The notes under the pieces were generated by a model. It was not told the DNA's origin. It searched no databases and worked only from the letters and a program-made list of their open reading frames with translations. Source: Amphiduros pacificus (Eukaryota > Annelida > Polychaeta > Phyllodocida > Hesionidae). From it: a stretch of DNA of 64,000 nt. Shown here in pieces: positions 59,786-64,000 of this stretch (positions are counted from its first letter, which is position 1; each line of letters opens with the position of its first letter). Both the position numbers and the translations under genes were made by a program. The DNA lies in contig OX439003.1 of NCBI GenBank assembly GCA_949316495.1, positions 21,389,198 through 21,453,197 on the forward strand, in the 5' to 3' direction.

Positions 59786-61364
59786 CCTTGAAACTTGTCT
59801 GTAGCCCTCACTACAGGGGAGACTGATTGCACTTTTGCGCTAATTGCACTTGTACACCTGGCCTGTCTGATAACTAATTGTAGTTGACACTTTTGTTATG
59901 GTTGCACACATGTATAACACTTTTGTAAGAGGTGTGAAGGACTGTTTAGAGTAATAACTTTCCTATGACCACCATCCAAGTATCCAAGTGTAGAAGGGCA
60001 AAATAACGCCCTCTAAAGGGTGAAATTTCGCCGTTGTTTTGCGTTTATTCACCTTTGCTTTACGTTATTTTGCCTTATATGGCTCTAGCAAAGTATTTCT
60101 AATAACAGGAGCGATACTTTATTATTATCTTCGTGAATAATTTGCGTAATTTTGCTTTGCATATGGCACCAGTTAACCTTAAGGGTGGCCTCTATGATAG
60201 CGGTGGGGTTTCTCACCTTAATAAAGGTCTCCCTGGCCGAATTGTTTTCGATATAATATGATTATACTCTATAAATGTATTTCTTTATGGCCGAATAAAT
60301 TTGTTTAACAATTTTGAGTTTGACTTTGAGTTTAACCACGTCTGAAACACGTCAAAACTGCATCATTTTAACCCGTTAGTCTAATGGGTTTTAAACTTAA
60401 AGTAAGTTGGCCATGAAACCAATCCAGATCTAGAGCATATATGCATGTAGCGATTGTTTTCTTTTTATTATTGGACAATAATAGTAGTGGTAGTAAGAGA
60501 TGTCCGCGGGGTCCGGTATATTCGTCTGTATGGTAAGCAGGCAAGGCAGTGAGAGGCCATGCTCCTAGTGGCGCCATCTCTCTGTCTATTCTATTCATGG
60601 TTCAAGATTTATGCTATGACTTTCAGCACCACCTGGTCATTTTGGTTGTTATTTGTTTAACAAACGATTTTTGTTTAGCTCTTTTGTACAAATGTATAAT
60701 AATCTCCTTGGTTATATAAATTGTACAGTTATGCAAAGCAGAGAGAATATCACTGCCTATATCTATATCTGGCATAACATCTCCCATGAAAACATATTCC
60801 AATACACGATGTCCACAATGTCCCCATTTAAGTCATCGGACCCTCGACTCCCTCTGTTGCGTGTTCCCTCTCATCTGTTATAATCTTTCTCTAAATTCAA
60901 TGTACTTGTCTAGAATTATGACATCAACATCTATAAAAGTTGCGTTTCAACATGCTTATCTGTTTACTTCTCTCCTTGATAAATCAAGCCGATGTTTTAA
61001 CAAATCTGCCTGCTTGTACATGTAAAATGTTGTCTATCGATGCCATATATAGTAAATGATTGACCATGATTAATGCTGTATCAAAAATGCGAATTTGGTG
61101 TATTAAAGAGCTATTTAGTAAGGGATGTATAAGACCCTCAACCACCAATCTTTGCCTCTTCAAGCAGAACTTTTTCGGGACAAACCTTCATTCAAGTTAT
61201 AAATACATTTGCAAATAAAACAAAAAACAAAAACAAAAAAATAAAAATACAAAAAAAAAATTAAAAAAACAACCTAAAAGTGAATATGCATAACCGATAA
61301 CACTTATCCTTATATGCAAATTAGTACCTAAAAGTAGCTTTTCTATAGGGATGACGTATAATTA
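59786..61364. other. Gene-free stretch
   Basis: No supported gene. An A-rich tract is at 61219-61275. Confidence 0.4.
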
Positions 61365-62125
61365 GCGTGTTATGGAAATACAAACCGGATTCCACCACTG
61401 CCGTGTACCTTATTGGATACCTTATATCACTGAGAGTGATGGCATATTACTCTGCTATCAAAGTACAGACAGGATTCCATCACTGCCGTATATCTTATTG
61501 GATACCTTATATCACCGAGAGTTATGACGTATTACTCTGTTATCAAAGTACAGACAGGATTCCATCACTGCCGTATATCTTATTGGATACCTTATATCAC
61601 CGAGAGTTATGACGTATTACTCTGTTATCAAAGTACAGACAGGATTCCATCACTGCCGTATATCTTATTGGATACCTTATATCACCGAGAGTTATGACGT
61701 ATTACTCTGTTATCAAAGTACAGACAGGATGTCCATCAATGTCGTTTTTCTTCTTGGATACCTTATATCAGAGAGAGTGATGACGTATTACTCTGTTATC
61801 AAAGTACAGACAGGATACCATCACTGCCGTATATCTTATTGGACACCTTATATCACAGAGAATGATGACGTATTACTCTGTTATCAAAGTACAGACAGGA
61901 TACCATCACTGCCGTATATCTTATTGGACACCTTATATCACAGAGAATGATGACGTATTACTCTGTTATCAAAGTACAGACAGGATTCCATCACTGCAGT
62001 GTATCTTATTGGATACCTTATATCTCAGAGAATGATGACGTATTACTCTGTTATCAAAGTACAGACAGGATACCATCACTGCCGTATATCTTATTGGATA
62101 CCTTATATCACAGAGGGTGACTACG
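61365..62125. repeat. VNTR, 86-bp unit, about nine copies
   Basis: The core GTTATCAAAGTACAGACAGG recurs every 86 bp (for example about 61455, 61541 and 61627), followed by CCATCACTGCCGTATATCTT. The array is open in one frame over several units, but the translation simply repeats. It is not a gene. Confidence 0.95.
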
Positions 62126-64000
62126 TTTTAATCGAATTACCAATCGTTATATTTTGTGGTAAATGTAAAGCAGATTTATTAACAGCAAACTGATGCGATT
62201 TTTATCTTTATATACTTGTATTCTTTTGGCTGTTTTACTGTTATGCTTCGTCTCACTTGACTGCCAACAAATTGATGAATCGTAAAATAAATTCCTTGAG
62301 CAAAAGAAGTTGATGAAGCAAGAAATTGTCTCTGACAGATACAATTGATGGATAGGTATCTGTCTCTTGTTATGGCAGGTCATGAAATATGCACCAACCT
62401 TGCCAATTTGTCATAGAAAATCGATAGACCTGCCTCGCTTTTTGAAAGAATAACCAGTATTTCATTCAAGATTAAAAAGAAATGTCTTGTTTACCTTCAA
62501 ACTGTAAATTCTTAATTTGACAGAATCAAGTCCTTTGATCATGATTGACACAGGGAACAAAGAGTAAAAGAAATTGTACAAATAAACAAAATGAACAACT
62601 CACCTTCAAGAAGCAAATTCTAATATCACCAACCTAGTGCTCTCATCCCCACTATAAGATGGGAAACTACTGATCTTACTACAGAACATCTAATTATCTG
62701 AAAGGAAATATTCATAGTGATTATTTACAGAAGTTCCTCATAAATATAAAATAGTGTTTAATTCTTATTTCAGAATTACCATATTCCAAGAAGAGCTTTA
62801 GATTAACTGATCGAAGGACCAAATTTAAAAACAAATGTAGTTACCAGTATCCAAGACAGGTTTTAGATTAACTGACCAAAACTGACCTGAGTTCATATAT
62901 AAACAATAGTCTTTGTGTCGATAAATGTGAAACACCAAAGCCAATTTATCCTGATTAGATTCCCCCATCAAGGTACTTCATGAACAAAATGATGTTTAAT
63001 TCTCTGACCTATCATTTGATATTTCTGATTTTAGCAGTTTCCACTTACACGATATTGTTCGTTATTGTTTATTCTAAAAAAAAGGATCCCTCTTCTCCTA
63101 ATGCTCAATGTTTTTACATGTAATATAATCTCTTTATTCCCACAAACTGCAAATGTTGTATGCTGAGTGTATTTATAGCCTGTGTTACAATAACACGTGG
63201 ATTATTAAGAAATATGAGGATTTATTATCTTTCTGCACATCGAATAATTAACCTGGGTACAAGATTCTGTTAAATATGCTTAAATAATAGCGTTGATTCA
63301 TATTTGTCTTTGTCAAATAGTCATTAATCAAAGTAATACAAACTGACATGTCATTTTAAGCATGATCTTCTGCTCACCTGATAAACCATATATATCAGGC
63401 ACTCCATTAGTTAAATAGTAAAATACAATATACATGGTTCAGCACAGAACTAGACAGTTATTCAAGAAAAAGAGGTCAATAGCCTGCATGTTCAAAATAT
63501 TTATTTAATTTTGATATTGTTAACATTGTTCATATAATCTGATTGTTTTCAGACATAAGTGTGTATACATAATGCGCTCAATATATACCTTATATTTTGC
63601 ATCTCAGCAAGGTAACTACTGCGTCGAGTAATGAATATTTCATTTAATTAGTGTGCTTGTCTTTTAAAGAAGATGAATAGGAATTTAAATTGTTTTGTTG
63701 GCTTCACTGTAATCTTGTAATCCCCCGATATTTCTCTAATTGGGAACATCTGTGTAAGCTAAATATGCTAATCGAGAAATATGTGAGGCTCTATTGAGAA
63801 TAGAATGAAAATGATGTTCCCTTTTCTGTCATTTAATGTTATTCAGTGTCATTTGAATACATGTTGAGGTATGCTTAGATTGGTATAAATGATTGCACGG
63901 GAGCTGCATAAAGAATGTACAAAAATTACCAAATATGTTGGACCTGATAACAAATGTTGATGAAAATCACGGAGAGAGGACCACACTTTTTGGCCGGCAA
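62126..64000. other. Gene-free end of the window
   Basis: AT-rich sequence with a few short repeats. No coding exon, RNA gene or element end that I can support. Confidence 0.4.

Noticed and set aside
61367-62193. Repetitive plus-strand protein with RISYWIPYITE units
   Set aside because: The 86-bp VNTR is not a multiple of three and the frames are chance.

Overview
This is animal nuclear DNA: AT-rich, with spliced genes, GT–AG introns of up to about 11.7 kb, AATAAA signals, and many nested transposable elements and minisatellites. The gene content (a divergent nicotinic-type receptor and a polyamine-oxidase-like enzyme) and the repeat types (CR1/L2-type LINEs, P-superfamily and TA-target DNA transposons, a tRNA-derived SINE) suggest a marine invertebrate. 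A lophotrochozoan is my best guess, but the species cannot be fixed from the sequence.

Two complete host genes can be assembled by reading frame and splice phase. The first, at 4886-19059 (+, six exons, 393 aa), is a Cys-loop ligand-gated channel of the nicotinic receptor family. It lacks the usual acetylcholine-box residues and has a very short intracellular loop. The second, at 44765-56661 (+, three exons, 506 aa), is a membrane-anchored flavin amine oxidase of the polyamine-oxidase type. It has His where the conserved flavin-site Lys should be. Two weaker host candidates are a 46-codon signal-peptide exon behind a GTCACGTGAC box (35195-35335) and a two-exon 3' gene end (58424-58953).

The main find is a P-superfamily DNA transposon (6634-12234, 7-bp target duplication, about 30-bp terminal inverted repeats) inside intron 4 of the receptor gene. 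It carries two convergent spliced genes. The minus-strand transposase begins with a zinc region that looks like the N-terminal region of vertebrate RAG1, followed by a P-type DDE core, and is interrupted by one in-frame stop. The plus-strand gene encodes a PHD finger of the H3K4me3-reader type. A RAG1-N-like module and a PHD reader in one transposon parallels the RAG1/RAG2 pair. Directly downstream is a LINE with a KH-domain ORF1 and an internal deletion in ORF2 (about 12340-17497).

The rest is mostly repeats. A 2.8-kb foldback element lies at 19918-22750. At 25090-26200 a TA-target MITE sits inside a solo LTR inside an older repeat. A 190-bp satellite (29121-30790) is split by another MITE. 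Further on are a tRNA-derived SINE, a broken Gypsy-like fossil (33216-34420), a second LINE lineage (35765-38280, minus), paired dispersed repeats and several VNTRs. The 10-kb intron of the oxidase holds three LINE fragments, a TTA-target MITE and a 3.27-kb inverted-repeat element with a FEN1/PIN-like protein gene. Two clusters of regulatory-type palindromes stand out: nuclear-receptor IR-1 sites at 31745-32488 and RFX X-box palindromes at 57402-58051.
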